This document shows positions 48,801 to 61,760 of a DNA stretch of 64,000 nucleotides, one piece after another. The stretch comes from Branchiostoma floridae. Its lineage: Eukaryota; Chordata; Leptocardii; Amphioxiformes; Branchiostomatidae. Location: NCBI RefSeq assembly GCF_000003815.2, contig NC_049991.1, positions 12,515,123 through 12,579,122 on the forward strand, given 5' to 3'. A program made the position numbers and the translations under genes. The notes beneath the pieces are model-generated. The model was not told the origin of the DNA and did no database searches. It worked only from the letters and a program-made list of their open reading frames with translations. The first letter of the stretch is position 1; each line of letters begins with the position of its first letter.

Positions 48801-51800
48801 CCGGAAAAAGCTTCAAATGACATCAGACTTTAGCATTGTATTGGCGTGTGGTGCACTTAACAAGCAAATATTGCCAATATCATATAGCAAACAACCGATG
48901 CTGTACACATGCAGGAATTTTTTCACTTTTTCTGCTCGATGTTTGGCCAATGTTGCATCAGAATTTCGTCCGTTGCATACATATGATATCTTTCTGAAAA
49001 ATTTGGTAACTAAAGACAAGATGCGATCCATATACGCGAACACGGCCTTATGCGATACGTCCTGCACTGTCTAATTGATGTAGGCTGTTTAGACTTGGCT
49101 CCGTAGAAAGCAAAACGATTGAGCGGTTGTTCTCCAAGCAGATGGTGGGTCGGGGTAGTAGTGGCCGGGATTTCTTACTGCTCTCTCCGCTCTCTTTCCC
49201 TCCATTCCCCTCACCCTCTCCGGACACTTCTATCCCCCGATCCAAACTCGACTTGGATAATACCAGCGGTAGGATGGTATCCAGGACGCACACGACTAGC
49301 GCCGTGTAGCTAGAGAGCGCTTTGAACACATCACTCTTAAATTTCTGACACGGATCCGTTGCATTTCTTGGTACCTGTTTGTGTATTTGTATTTGCAATA
49401 AGGATTAATATGTTTAAACACGACCTGATACGATACGTTCTTTCGAAGTGCTGTACACGGCTAGCTCCGTTATTCTTCGATCCATCTCCTGGCGCGAGCC
49501 GTTCCCGCCTCTTTCCTCTTTATCCTTTATCAGCAACTCGATTGTCCCTCCCTGACAGCCATTCAGGCCTGACTTACGGCGAGCCGTTATCGATCTGCGC
49601 CTGGCCTTTGTTGTTTGTCTTGCTCGTTGACGCGGCTCAGATTAGGGGTCCGGAGTTCGAAACCCGGGCGAACCCAGGGCCTCAAAAGGTCAAAGAGTTG
49701 TGAGTCAGTGGCATATGTCACAGTATCACAGGTCGGGACCTGTTTTTGTAATTAGCTGAAAGTATTTATGCCAATTGTGTAATGCTGCACCAATACTATA
49801 ATTGAAGAAACCATTGGGATTCAAGATCGATAATCAACAAACCCCTGGTAGACAGAGCAGCATGATACCACAAGCTCGTTACGCTTCTAGGCACGGCCCT
49901 ACAATAGAGACCTGTATCTGACCACTTTAAAAAAAGGAACCAAGTTGGTTGAAGACACAGAGGGCGCCAAAGAGAGGACAATTCTTTACCAGACTAGTCG
50001 TGTTGGCGACTTGAAGAAAACGCAGTTGTCAACACGATTTCACACTGCGATCAACGACTTTATTACAACTGCAACACAAACGCGGATACAGTGACATGCG
50101 CTTTATCTGACCAAAAGACTTATAGTGATATAATAATACATTTGAGGAAACGTAATGACTATACTTTTTGCGACAGCTAACGTTTAAGCTAAACCACATA
50201 CATTCGTCACGAACAGTTTGACACGAAGGATAAGAAAATGGTGAAATGAGACTGGGGACCATGAGTCAACTTTTGACAATTTCACAACTTTCTCAGTTTA
50301 CAGCAACGTTAGCTGTAATATGATTTGCTTACACTCTTCTCGCTGCATGTTGTATCCATCCTGTAAGTGGCATCATAAACAACAGATACAATACGTAAGG
50401 CAAGCAATTGTGGAGTCCTTCCAAGCGTTCAACAAACCGGTTTTCGGGCTCCCTTCGGTAATAGTTTCAACGGCCGCAGCCGTGACCTCAATAGCGTGGA
50501 GGTCAACCTATCTCCGCTATCTCTGTCCTGCACTGGCCCTAAAGGACTTGTACACAGCACGTTTTCTACACGGGAAATACGCACCGCCAAGTTCAGGGAT
50601 ATCGAAATAAAGTGTTCAGGGACAAAGGAAATTAAATTAGTTTGCTTGAACGGTACATAAGTCACAAGAAATGGGTGAGGGAGTGAAAGTCGAAAGCAAA
50701 GGAATCGTTCAAGATGATCGCCATTTTCTTCTGCGAAGGGTGTCAAGAGCGATTCTCATAGAATGGCAGCGCTTTCCTTTTTGAGCAAATTTGAAAAGAA
50801 GCAAATAGTTTCTGGATGGCGAAGATGTGTTAATACACGAATCTTTGAAAGTGTGTTATATACTACTGTACTGAGAATGAAGCAATTAGAGGGTTACAGG
50901 GACATGTCATGTGGATGTAAATACTGGGTTAACGAGGACCAGGGGATCTGCTGGGTCCTGTACAGCATGAACATATAGGTAAGGGCTGCAGCTGAGGTTC
51001 ACGTATTGGCTTCAGGGTCTGGTATATACACAAAACAGTACTTTGGGCTACGGTTCGCATGGCGTCTTACACACTTTGAATCGCCTATACGAAAACCTAC
51101 AAAGTTCAATGTACAATGTAGTCTAATTTGGGCTGCGTTATAGGGAAGTAACAGCGTAGAAAACCAACTTTACAAATAGCAAAGTTTCAAAATGTTGCTA
51201 TAGTTCCACAACAGATATTCACCATTTTACAAGTGCGTGAGTTTACAAGTTCCCATACAAAGGAACCACTTGTAGCACCGATGCAGTTCCTGGTATAACT
51301 TAATGTGTAAGCTGTAGGTATGACCCTTGTGTCCTTTAAGCTGACTTTGATTGAAAAGAAATTGAAAACCGTAAATCTCGCCACAAGACTATAAAAAAGG
51401 AGAATTCAAAGCCCGCACAACAAAAACGACTAAGTAGATTTTCCACCCTAACCTCGCCGGCCATAATTCTATTTTCCGATAAATAAAGTTGCAATAGTGT
51501 GTAATTAAATGACTTGACAATGTCGTGATACCCAACCCTACCATCACGACTCAATTTACGAAATCCTTTGTCTCGTACGGAATACATCAGTATAAATCTT
51601 CCTCTCACCTCCTACTTAGCGCCAGGACACAATGAGAACGGAAAGACAAATCTGGTCTGGCCGACCCGCGAGGCGAACCGATTCTCTCTGCCATTTGAAA
51701 GAGTTAGAAGTCGTTTTGTGTGTGTGTAATTCTGTTACCCCTCCCTCCCACCGACAGGCTTTGTGGGCAGGTTGAATAGGGGAGACATGGCATTCAAGGC

Positions 51801-52733
51801 CTGCCAGTCGGGGTAAGTAAGCTGTAAGGCAGACCAAAGAAACTGTCTTCTATTTCTGAGTGTTACACAGAGCGTTAGACGAGATATATGTTTCACGATT
51901 CTGTTGGCCTTCCACACATTTAGTACTGTCATTTTAATTTCTATTGTCACCTCAAATGGTTGTATAAAAGGGCACCCAAAGTTTGCACCCCTATGAGTTA
52001 GCTGGGTTTAGTAGGTTTCGTTTATATCCTTATCTTGGTGTTACATTATATCATTTGTGCTGGACATTGGCCTCTTTTGTGGTGCACTCGCTCTGCAGAT
52101 ATATAGAATCCAGCGACCTCTATTCGATATTCATTTGCTTGGACGTTGTTGTTTTCAATTATACGTAAAACAGATGTTGTAAATGGGTTTCCAAGACTGT
52201 CACTTGCATTACAGGTCATATGCAACTTGAAGCCCCGTCAGTTTTCTTCCTATAACCTGACAATTATCTGAATGGGAGCTGTCATGTTGGAGACAGGACA
52301 CTGACGGGACGCTTCGCGCATGAGCAGCTCACTGGCCGTCCTCCGGCAGGTGATGAACGTTCCTGGAACGGACTCCCGGAGATCATCTCCCCATTCCCGG
52401 AAGAACGTCTCAATCAGAAGTATACTAAACTGTCTATCATGAACCGTGAACAAAAGGGATGGGGAGGGACGGTTGTGACATAGCGGAGGTACGGGGATGG
52501 GACTCCTAGCGACCGTACGCAGTGTGTGACCGCGAAACAGGCGTATATAACAAAGTAACAATGGCGCAAATCGGAGAGGGTGGGAGCCACCTTTTCTCAG
52601 TCTGACGTTTCAATAACTATGACTGTCAGCTGGTCTTCCGGTACAAGACAGAAGATGACAAGGATAGAGCGTCTTCAAGATAACAAAAACAACAATAATG
52701 GAGCGAGTAGACAAAGATAGCGGGGATAGACAT

Positions 52734-52878
52734 AATCTTCAAGCAGATCCTACGGTATAGTATAAGATAGTATCGAAAGCTTGCAAAGGAGTGAAGCCAC
52801 ACACACTCCTAGGCCGGCTTCACTCCTTTGCCAACTTTTGATACTATCTTATGCTACCGTAGGATCTGCTTGAAGATT
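52734..52878. repeat. Foldback element, 63-65 bp arms
   Basis: Left arm 52734-52798 and right arm 52816-52878 are inverted copies with about four substitutions and a two-base gap, around a 17-base loop. Some of the differences would be G:U pairs in a plus-strand RNA. No target-site duplication seen. MITE remnant or hairpin RNA precursor. Confidence 0.9.
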
Positions 52879-53689
52879 AGGACAGACAAAACTTGGATAT
52901 TTTCGACCTAGCTGTGCACAGTAGCAGCCAACTCAAAATCAGACATACGACGAATAATTCACAATTTTATTGCAAATTCACGCCCGAGGGTTGATTGCAA
53001 ACAAAGCGCACTATAGGTACACAAGGAGAATGGAAAGTATAGACAAATTAAAAGTCTAACAACAGCTAAATGTCATGATTCCCAGAAATATATGCAGCTG
53101 TAGGAAATACCCCCAGATGAAGTAAACATAAACAGTAATAAGAACATTAGCACAAAAGTGTGAAACGTTTCACAACGGTTCGTTACCAACTCGAAAAGAG
53201 GTTTATCTTCGGAAACCATTGCTGAGTCAACAAAAGCTCATCATGTGAAGTTTCTATTATCACATCACCGTGAATATCATCATGTATCCACCAGCGATGA
53301 CACGGTTATGTCGGATATCGCGGGGTGTAGACAAGTGTGCCGTGAGAAAAAACAAGATTAGCTTCGACACCTCCGCAGATTGCTTTTAGACGAGCGTGCC
53401 TGGCCAGGGGTGGGTGTTGTGAGAACTTCGACACCTCTACTGATTATCACACACATACGTCAGCTTGATGTCACTTCCTCTTGAGAAAAAAGGAACATTT
53501 TCATTAAAGAAATACTTGCGCTCCACAATATGCATGCACACTCCCAATCCACAAGACGGCGATCACTGAACAACCGTACAGTGACCAAATTTTACGTTTT
53601 AAAAGACAATAAAATACACAAAACATGAAAAAAGGCATAGTTCTTTATCTATGAAATTACTTGAGCGATATCTATGAAATCTTTGATCG

Positions 53690-53733
53690 CTTCGCAGTCG
53701 CAGTGCAGTCGCAGTCTCTAATGGAAAGGGGCA
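53690..53733. repeat. Degenerate relative of the 54.6 kb MITE end
   Basis: GCAGTCGCAGTGCAGTCGCAG followed by CTCTAATGGAAAGGGGC resembles the right end of the MITE at 54583-54824 (GTCGCAGTGAGAGCGCAG ... CTAGTGGAAAGGGGG). Its partner end was not found. Confidence 0.4.
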
Positions 53734-54018
53734 TTTTGCTTATAATGTGACTGGATTTTTCCATAGACTTTCGCACTTTGACATCAAAACCATTGAGTTC
53801 ATGAGACCTTTATGACTTATCAATCATATCTGCTCAATTTTTCAGATGAACTGCAATCTTATCATAGATAGGGGATTTCGACTATGCATCGAAATGATAA
53901 GGTTCTGACTTTTTGTTTTGTTTTTCTTGTTGATTAGATCCCGCTCACACCAGCGGGTACCCAGGTCGTTGACCCCAGCATATGCTGCGTGTGATCTCGT
54001 GCGGATGGGAAAACTCAC

Positions 54019-54055
54019 ACGTCACAACGTCACGTGGCGTGTTTTGATACGTCAC
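54019..54055. promoter_or_regulatory. Cluster of bZIP half-sites and an E-box
   Basis: ACGTCAC occurs at 54019, 54027 and 54049 (CREB/ATF half-site on either strand), with CACGTG at 54031-54036. Three copies in 37 bp is unusual for this AT-rich region. Confidence 0.35.
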
Positions 54056-54122
54056 ATGGACGTGAAGAGGGGGCTTCATAGGGAGTGAAAAAATAATACG
54101 GTACACCCCCTGGCAAAATATT

Positions 54123-54200
54123 TTGTTATATAATAGGGAAATTTTCAATTATTACCTCCATGAAATGTTGTTATATGACATGGGAAATTTCAATATTGCC
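54123..54200 (+). repeat. Inexact tandem duplication, 45 bp period
   Basis: TTGTTATATAATAGGGAAAT at 54123 recurs as TTGTTATATGACATGGGAAA at 54168, with TTTCAAT following both. Confidence 0.7.
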
Positions 54201-54582
54201 CTTTTCAACAACAATTCTTTATAACTTGATAAAGACGTTATCAACCTTCTTTGTATGATACCAAACCATGTATCGTTACAATGTTAAAGATTGGACAGAA
54301 ACACATACATAGCTACGTTCCTGATTAGATGATCCATATAGTTTTCAATTGTGGTAGATACATGTACCATATTCTTTTTCAATGTCAGATTGGCTTCTCA
54401 AGCAATTTAGTGCGATTTTTCCTATGAAAAAAACTTTCATTCTAAACTATAGCATATCAAAATCCACATATAGGAAATACGATAAACTATCTCACAGTAC
54501 CCGTCAAGTAAATCAAAGTAACGTACTTTTATCACTATAATAGTTGCGCTATGTACTATCTAGAAAGACCCACGGCTCTCAT

Positions 54583-54824
54583 GCCCCCTTTCCACTAGGA
54601 CGGCGCTCTCGCCGCGCTCTCTCTGCGACCTACAATTTGACACATCGTTCAACGAATTGTATCGAAAATAAACGAATCTTGTTACACTTTGTGTGTTTTG
54701 TTGTCTTCTCAATCACACTTTTACGTTTTGTATGATATACCCAGTGTGAAAGCGAAGGTTTCACATATGTTATTTAGGTCGCAGTGAGAGCGCAGCACGA
54801 TCGCCGTCCTAGTGGAAAGGGGGC
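54583..54824. mobile_element. MITE, 242 bp, about 45-50 bp TIRs
   Basis: GCCCCCTTTCCACTAGGACG starts the element and its inverse ends it, with the inverted similarity continuing through the GCTCTC and TGCGACCTA boxes. No coding capacity. A clear target-site duplication could not be defined at the ends, so the superfamily is unassigned (hAT-like is one possibility). Confidence 0.8.
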
Positions 54825-56189
54825 CTTAGTGCTGAGATTTCACGTTGGTAAAAATCAATTAATTGCTGCGATAAGCTATAAGGATGTGTCACCACCGTGT
54901 GAAGTGGAGATTTAATTATACAGAGTTAATTATAATCCTGATTAGTTCATTAAGCAGCCCAGAGAAGCCATACATTTTCACAACGTGCTGCAGCGTTGAG
55001 AAAAATCACACCCTGCGACTGAAAAAACAATGCGCTCGGCACGTCAGGCAAGCGTTCACAGTACTTCACGTCTGCGTGATACGCACTTTTTCACAAAACA
55101 GTTGTGAGAATCAGATTAGCTTTATGAATATTCAGTGACTTCTTTTAAGTGATTTCAGCGTGTACCCACACAACCGTGATACTTTTTACTTGTTTTTGGC
55201 GTGATTAACATTGAAGTGCAATTTACGCTACTGACGATGTCTTGGTGCAAATATGTAATTGAATCGCTATAACTTTTGGTGAAAAGATCAAAGTTTCTGT
55301 AGCAAAAAGTAGAACTCAATGTTTGTAAGAGAACTAGTCCTAGAATACCTGCAATCTTTCTAGTTGCTTTCAAAAACAAGGCACTCTTTCTATGCCAATG
55401 TAGTCACAGACTATATTTGAGTTGTTTCAAGATAAATGCTATAGGAGACATGTATAGTCACGTTCTGTATATTCATATGTATAATACCACGGTACCTTTT
55501 GCCTCCCAAACAATAATGGAGAGATAAAGTGTAAGTATGAATATGTAAGCCAAATCCTTTCCTGCCGTTTGTGGTTTTGGAATCAGATTGATGACATGAA
55601 TATGGGTTTTTATTATGGCTGTTTTCAACTTGTGATGGGAAATCGTGCTCTCGCATGTCTTTCCAAATCAAGCGACGAATCGTCCCACATATAATTAAAT
55701 CTGGACTTGTCATACTCATATTTTACTAATTACGTAATGAAGAATAGGCGATCATCTCCAGAAAAGTTTTTGTCACAATCGCAAATCAACGTTGAGATTG
55801 CCTTAACAAACAATACTTTTCATCGTAAATGTTAAAGATTAAAGCCAAAGTATCAAACGCATTGGTAAGCGCTTTCATTTGTTGTCGGAAATATATATAT
55901 TTGCCTATTACAGTCACGGATGAACTTACATTTAAACAATGCAGGATTTGTTAGACGACGTTTTCGCACAAATTTACCTAACACAAATCTTTTCTGCTTC
56001 GTCCATACCTATTCGCAATACTGTGTTCCAAGGTTACAAACAATTCTGACATTTCTGTAACGACTTTTGAAGTTTGAAAAAAAACAACACAACATTATTC
56101 CAAATAGAAGAAAAACAGGTATGGAGTGACGTATAACTTCAAATCGCCCTCCCCCCGCCTAAACAGTTAATAAGCTAATCCAGTAACAA

Positions 56190-56640
56190 CCCCATTTCTT
56201 GTGGGAATCATATTTGCCCGAAACAATATCGCTCTCCACGTCAATTTTCATTTGGCCCGGAGTAAAGAGCCTGGATCGGCCGAAATGAGTCATATGGGGG
56301 CCAAACCAAAAAATCGATCTCTGGCCGGCCGTTCCCCGGCTAAACGAGATATCGCTTTCTTAATATTGGCACTGTTAACACATTGAATTTCATACGTCGG
56401 CGAGCTGGTTTTATGGGGACTAAATTGAGGCGAAATTAGCATAATGACAATAATGAATCAGCGGGCTCTACAAATTGCCGACCAGGAAGGAAATTGTTAT
56501 CTTTATTTCCCGTGTGTGAAGGCCTGGTCATCGATCGGGCTGCAGGGGTGATATTACCGCGGGCCGGTTCAACTCACGGCCGGGGTTATCATGACCGGGC
56601 ACCCGCCGCCATCAATCTGCCCGGAAAAGTACCAGAATTT
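56190..56640. promoter_or_regulatory. Large GC-rich island, strong enhancer candidate
   Basis: 450 bp block with TGTGGGAA (56200-56207, Su(H)/RBPJ type), TGAGTCA (56286-56292, AP-1/Maf) overlapping a CATATG E-box, GTTAAC, TTTTATGG (Cdx/posterior-Hox type), GACAATAATG (SOX) and TTATCT (GATA). It has the densest variety of motifs in the distal desert. Confidence 0.42.
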
Positions 56641-57872
56641 CCAGGTCAAACTCGTGTATAGAAGACCCACAGACTTTGCTGAGACGGCACGGATGCAGTT
56701 TGTGATGGTTTTGGTATCTCACACTCTTCTGAACTTTGGGCGAAAAGTCAGGAAATTAAGGCATTGCTCGAAAAGTGCCCGAACAATAGAAAGTTGAGGC
56801 TGCCAAAATTAGCAGGTTTGCCATTTTTTTGCCAATCAAATCGTCTGAAGAGATCCAATCACAAATTCAATTTTCGTGTGGTTTCAATGTATCAGAAATG
56901 TTTTATCCAAATTCCAATAATGAATTCTGCTACATCTAACGTTTCAAGCAGCATTTGAACTGTTCTCAAGACAAGTGTTATCCAATTGTGTAGTTTTTAT
57001 ATCTCCATCTTTTACATTTCCACAGGTAAGTGGAAAATATACGAGCTTGTGCTTTATTTTCACTTCCTTCCTTACCATGTCTTTTGATTGCCCACGCCGT
57101 TTATATCCAGAATGTCCTTATGTAGTTTACAGGCAGTTTTGGTGTACCACAACACGATATCACTGTTGACAGGAGGGGTCGATATATTGGTTTGTTTTAG
57201 CGATGTATCCCAAGCTTTTATTGACTTCCCATAGGCCAGATAATCTAGTATAGATGTACTGATAAGAAAAAAACAAAGAAACAATGGAAGTCTCAAAACT
57301 GAACATATGTACTTCAAGCTTTATATAATGTTGAACTCTGTAGGGTTTTGTTTTAGTCAATCTTGAATGCAACATTTCCTCGAAACTGTACTCGTACGAT
57401 ATTTCATTTCCCGTATATTTCCTCTTTGATGGTGTTTTTCATTGCTGATTTCCTCACTTCTGTAACCAACTAGCGTAACAAGCTATTGTTAGCTGGCAGC
57501 AATATACGGCGATAAGGCCCCGGAACTGTGTGAGATACGTTCTTCACGCTTGGTTCGTCGTTATCTTCCATGATCAGACAGATATTTTACAGTTTTATTG
57601 TTTGATTATGTATGAAACGTCCTGGTGCAGAAGGCAGCCTCCGGCTCCACAATTATTTGGCTTCTTAATGGTGCAGAGAACGCTCGTCATGGGGAAACGT
57701 TTCGCCAATAAAGGCAGTTGGTAGACTGATGAGTAAATTCAGCATGCCACGATTATCGATGTTCCAATTTGGGGAAATGAGCTCCCTGCACAAATATCAA
57801 ATTAATTTCTGTGTGAGCCCAAGGAAAATTGGTTTTTGTTTCATGCCTCTTGTGGCCTGAAAATGAAGGAAT

Positions 57873-57892
57873 GTGTGTGTGGGGGGGGGGGG
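57873..57892 (+). repeat. (TG)n-poly(G) run
   Basis: Four TG units followed by twelve G. Simple sequence, probably polymorphic. Confidence 0.9.
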
Positions 57893-58059
57893 ATCTATAG
57901 AGGTAGGTAGAGAGGGAGCATATTGAAAAAAAGCAACGTGATGTACACTAGCTATACCCGCAAGCTCATTGCAGAACTATCGTAAGGAGGATTTCCCATC
58001 TATTGAACCCTTTATGATATTCTCAGGCCTCGTAATTGTTTGGCAAACTCATAAATTCC

Positions 58060-58430
58060 GCAGCGACGCCCTGCTACTTTCCCGAGCTTCTCGGGCGAAT
58101 CCCTCTATCAAAAGGGTAAGCCGGAGACTTCTCACTTCTGACCGCCGGGCCCGGCTGGCAATCCTGTCCGTAATTGCGAACTGTTTAGGTTTAAGGTCGG
58201 AGATTTGGGGGTAAAAGTGGGAGGATATTGTGCGCATTAAGGCGTGATTCCGCGGGCCGGGAAGGGGCACTCACCTCGATCCGCCCCCCTCCCCCCTATC
58301 GATCGACCTCGCGTCCGACTTGATAAAGCGCCGCACCTTCCAGTCCAAAATCAATTACACACCGTCTTATTGATTCCGGCCGACTATTTGTTCAATTTGG
58401 GCGTGCTTGAGGCGCTTTCCGTGTTTATTA
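58060..58430. promoter_or_regulatory. GC-rich island, candidate enhancer
   Basis: CTATCAAAAGG resembles a TCF/LEF site; CTTGATAAAG carries a GATA core; CACTCACCTCG a CACCT (Snail/ZEB) core; ATCGATCG near 58308. CpG-rich with sharp AT-rich borders. Confidence 0.33.
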
Positions 58431-58822
58431 GGTGGTGAGAGGACAGGCTGGCATACTTATGCAGACCCACGCCAATTGATTAGAGGTGCCGTGCACCAGA
58501 TACAGATTTCAGGATTTGGCCAACATTCGGTAAGGGTTCGTCTAACTAGAGTTCTAACCGTACATAACTTCAGGCACGTTCTGGTCAAGGTTTGTGGAAA
58601 CTCGTGAATCGTCTTCCATGAAAACCACAGAAACAACTTTTCATACAAAGCTAGTTAACCTACGTCGCAGATCTAGACGAAGTCTCGAGGCGGGGAAAAC
58701 TTCTTTCCTCGGCAAACTCCCATTCCTGGCATATAAGAACCCAGCCAAGGATGAAAATCGCGAACCAGTAACCCGCCTCCACTAAAATGAAGGCCAGTCC
58801 CGCTCGAAGTCTGCGACGGAGG

Positions 58823-58840
58823 CTAGCTATATATAGCTAG
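58823..58840. repeat. Perfect 18 bp palindrome
   Basis: CTAGCTATATATAGCTAG is identical to its reverse complement. Could extrude a cruciform or bind a dimer; may also be a chance AT-rich palindrome. Confidence 0.95.
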
Positions 58841-59839
58841 TGTGGATTAGTAAGTTTATCAAGCTGGTTCCTACAGATCTAGTGACAGAGGAATGGAATG
58901 TCTGCCTACTTAAAACTACAATAGCCATGACGTCCCTTCACATCAATTTCTCGCCACAAAATGAAGTTTATCTTATAGATTTCTAATCGCATCTTTGCCA
59001 TAATCATTTGTCATATCTGAACTATATATATGCGATATCATAGAGATGGTATTCGACGATGTTCCCCCCGAGGTTCTCGGTGTTTTCTTGTCGTAATAAC
59101 CCTAGCCTCCTAACGGGTAGACGTCTGTATCCCACAGGCTGGCACCATCTCAGCAAGTCTTCCGTCTGGGCTCTAAGGACTCACGCAAAGTTTCCCCTTC
59201 CTTGTGTCGCGTTAACAGCATCAACATACTTCTCCAATCTTCCTTTTAGCTTCTTACAACCAGAACCGGTATCATACGGTTTTGATGACAAGTGGTGCTT
59301 GAATCTCATTGCAGCACAGACCCCCCTCCCATCGCGGCACATCTCTACTTTGTGTACAGACTTCCTGTAACCGCTATACTTCACTGCAGATCATTCTCAC
59401 TCGCTACGCTAATGGCACCCGGAGACACAGTTACTGGTTAAGTGTATTTTATTTAGCAAATATCTGACTTGCAGCACCCTTAGGGTGCTAGAATTTGATC
59501 ATTGGATTCCCCTGTACCTCCCAACTTCTTGCATGGTCCATCACTCGACAGCAACATTTCATAGTTTTACAACACCAGGGTATCATAGTTTTATCCTTAG
59601 GAGTTGTCGGACGTCTGAAGCTGTAACTTACAATGATACCCGGAGGCATAAAGTTTGCCAAGTGAGCGGAACTATGCCCTGAACAAACATTTTAGTTCGT
59701 CCCGACACACCGGCAGCTTATCGTCTGTGCCTGGTTGGACGCGGAAACTCTGATGGCGTCTCACAAACTATCGCCAACGACATTTAGGCGCGCATTTATA
59801 ACCTTTTGATGCCTGAACGACCACCCTAACGCACACTCG

Positions 59840-60180
59840 GGGTGAAGATTCTCTCCTCCCTGCGATGGGTAAAAGCTTTCGCCCTCCGGTCGGCGTGTCT
59901 AACTTTTCACTCCTCCTCCGTGGTATCTTAATAGATATCAGGGCTGACGTCTGGGTCTTAGCGCGCCACCTTAATGGCAATAATGTCCTTAAGTATCAAC
60001 TTCAAGGTACTTCGAGCCCATTTGCGACCAATTTTCAGTGCACTTTGGACAACTTGCCCAACAGGCCTTGAAGATGTCTCAAAAGGACAGAGCGCCAATC
60101 TTAATTGAAATCACGACAGGAACTTTAGCTGTCGCGTAATGTTCCCCTTTGTGACTCGCTCCCATGCCTCGGAGAAAAAC
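59840..60180. promoter_or_regulatory. Candidate enhancer with repeated ATCTTAAT motif
   Basis: Contains two forms of the motif shared with 40.26 kb (59924-59944 and 60098-60113), AACTTCAAGGTAC (nuclear-receptor half-site type), TAATGGCAATAATG and several AAGG cores. Confidence 0.36.
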
Positions 60181-61429
60181 GTCCCCTGATTGTGTTAAGT
60201 GGAGAATCCGGTTTGTCGCTTTTTTCTCGAGGCTTTGATTTTTGATGCTTCGAAAGTTGCGAAAAAAGCCACTTTACTCGCTGGCGTGACTATATGTGAT
60301 AGCCTATAGATGCCCTTTATGACTGTCACTATGTTATAGAAGTTATCTTAAGTTGTGAACACTTGCTGCCCCTACCAACCCACACACGTTATTTCTAGCT
60401 AGCTCGTCACAATAGCTAACACTACGCATCCTGTAAGAAGTAATGTCACAGTTTCTCAGAAATACCGATATAGAGGCGAATAATTCATCAACTATCACAC
60501 TTGATCATTTCAACTGACCTCTTATATCTAACCTTCATACGTTATGTTCCGGCGATCTTGTTGTGTGATGTTAAAGAACTTCACCATGGAAACATGTGAA
60601 TAAAAGTTCAATTCCAAGTTTCCTGCAGACCTGGGCATCAAACTCATGAGAATTTTACTTGATACAATTTTAGGCAAAATAAAGGTCCCACATTGCACTT
60701 TTCATTTTGCAACAATACATGATCAACGTTCCAGTCAAAGTTGAAATGGCCTATCTCGTCAATAGAGGACTATACATTTCAATAACAGATTTACTTCTAT
60801 ACAGCATGCCTTGTGTCAGCTGCAACGCTTTTTCCTACATTAGTGTTCACCTTTGCCTCACAGAGTCACGAAAGGATCACATTGTCACGTTCTTCGACGT
60901 TTCAAGTAATCACATTTATCGACCTCCGCCCCTTAAGAGTCATCCCGTTGGTTAGACTTGTCTTAATTGGATTAAGGTTCCTGTTCGCCGTTGTGTCGAC
61001 ATTCATTGCCTTTCAATTTCGAGGGTTCGCCGCAATATTACATCGTTACGCAGCACGCCCAATCTTCCCCATTAAGGTAGCTACTTTGTCTTACATGCTT
61101 TAACTAGATTGATATCTTTTATGCGCACTGCTTTAGGTCTGACTATTACGGAGACGCAAGAAGTTACGACTGTTGGTTTCTTAATTGAGCGCACGCTTCA
61201 CTTTATGGAGGCTTGCCTGTTGTTCATGATCAAGGCGTCACCATCAATGAGCGTGGCATGTTTACCAGCCGTGTGCCTCTGCAACCCTTTCTTCCCTCAG
61301 AAACACTCTCCCAATCTAAGATTCGCGAGGATCTGACGTACACAGCGGCACCGACAGCTTACTTGCAATAAAGGTCTGTTGCAGGATATGCCCCCCTCCC
61401 CACCTTATTCTACTCATCCACAGCTACAC

Positions 61430-61760
61430 AGACGCCGTGCCGTTGATAACATCACGCGCAGATGGCGGGACCGGCAGCGGGCCAGTAATAAGTGAGCCCT
61501 GTCTCCGGGCCTTGTGCGCCCCTCGCGGGACTCCATATCAAATCGGCATTACCGGATAGCGAAGGCGTAGTTGTTATTTCCCGTTAATGACCCAGGTTGA
61601 CGAGAGAACGCACTGCTCTCAGTGGGTCCGTGGCGCGTGGGTCAACCGAGAATCCCGGCACAACGGCGCAAAGGCACAGACGGTAAATTGTGCGATGGCA
61701 AGATTAGCCGTATTACACCGACAACCCTGCGCTGATAAGCAGCCCAGCAAAGCCATTATC
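61430..61760. promoter_or_regulatory. GC-rich island, candidate enhancer
   Basis: GTTGATAAC and TGATAAG (61733-61739) GATA cores, CAGATGG E-box, ATTACCGG, CGTTAATGACC. The 129-codon minus frame overlapping its right half lacks any recognised domain. Confidence 0.32.

Larger units (their letters stand above)
47701..54018. other. Intergenic desert, no gene seen
   Basis: No recognisable gene. Contains the 47.7 kb hairpin, an island at 48480-48800 and the 52.7 kb foldback. A frame at about 52253-52480 plus (open about 70 codons without ATG) and its 103-codon minus shadow look protein-like but match nothing I can name. Confidence 0.45.

Noticed and set aside
49640-49680. tRNA-like B box (AGTTCGAAACCCGGG)
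   Set aside because: No matching A box or cloverleaf stems at the required distance.
52253-52480. Protein-like frame (RSWNGLPEIISPF) suggesting a reverse-transcriptase C-terminus
   Set aside because: Only a short similarity in feel; upstream residues do not fit known LINE proteins and the opposite strand is equally open.
59181-59384. 67-codon minus frame resembling an exon
   Set aside because: No trustworthy splice sites and no family recognised.
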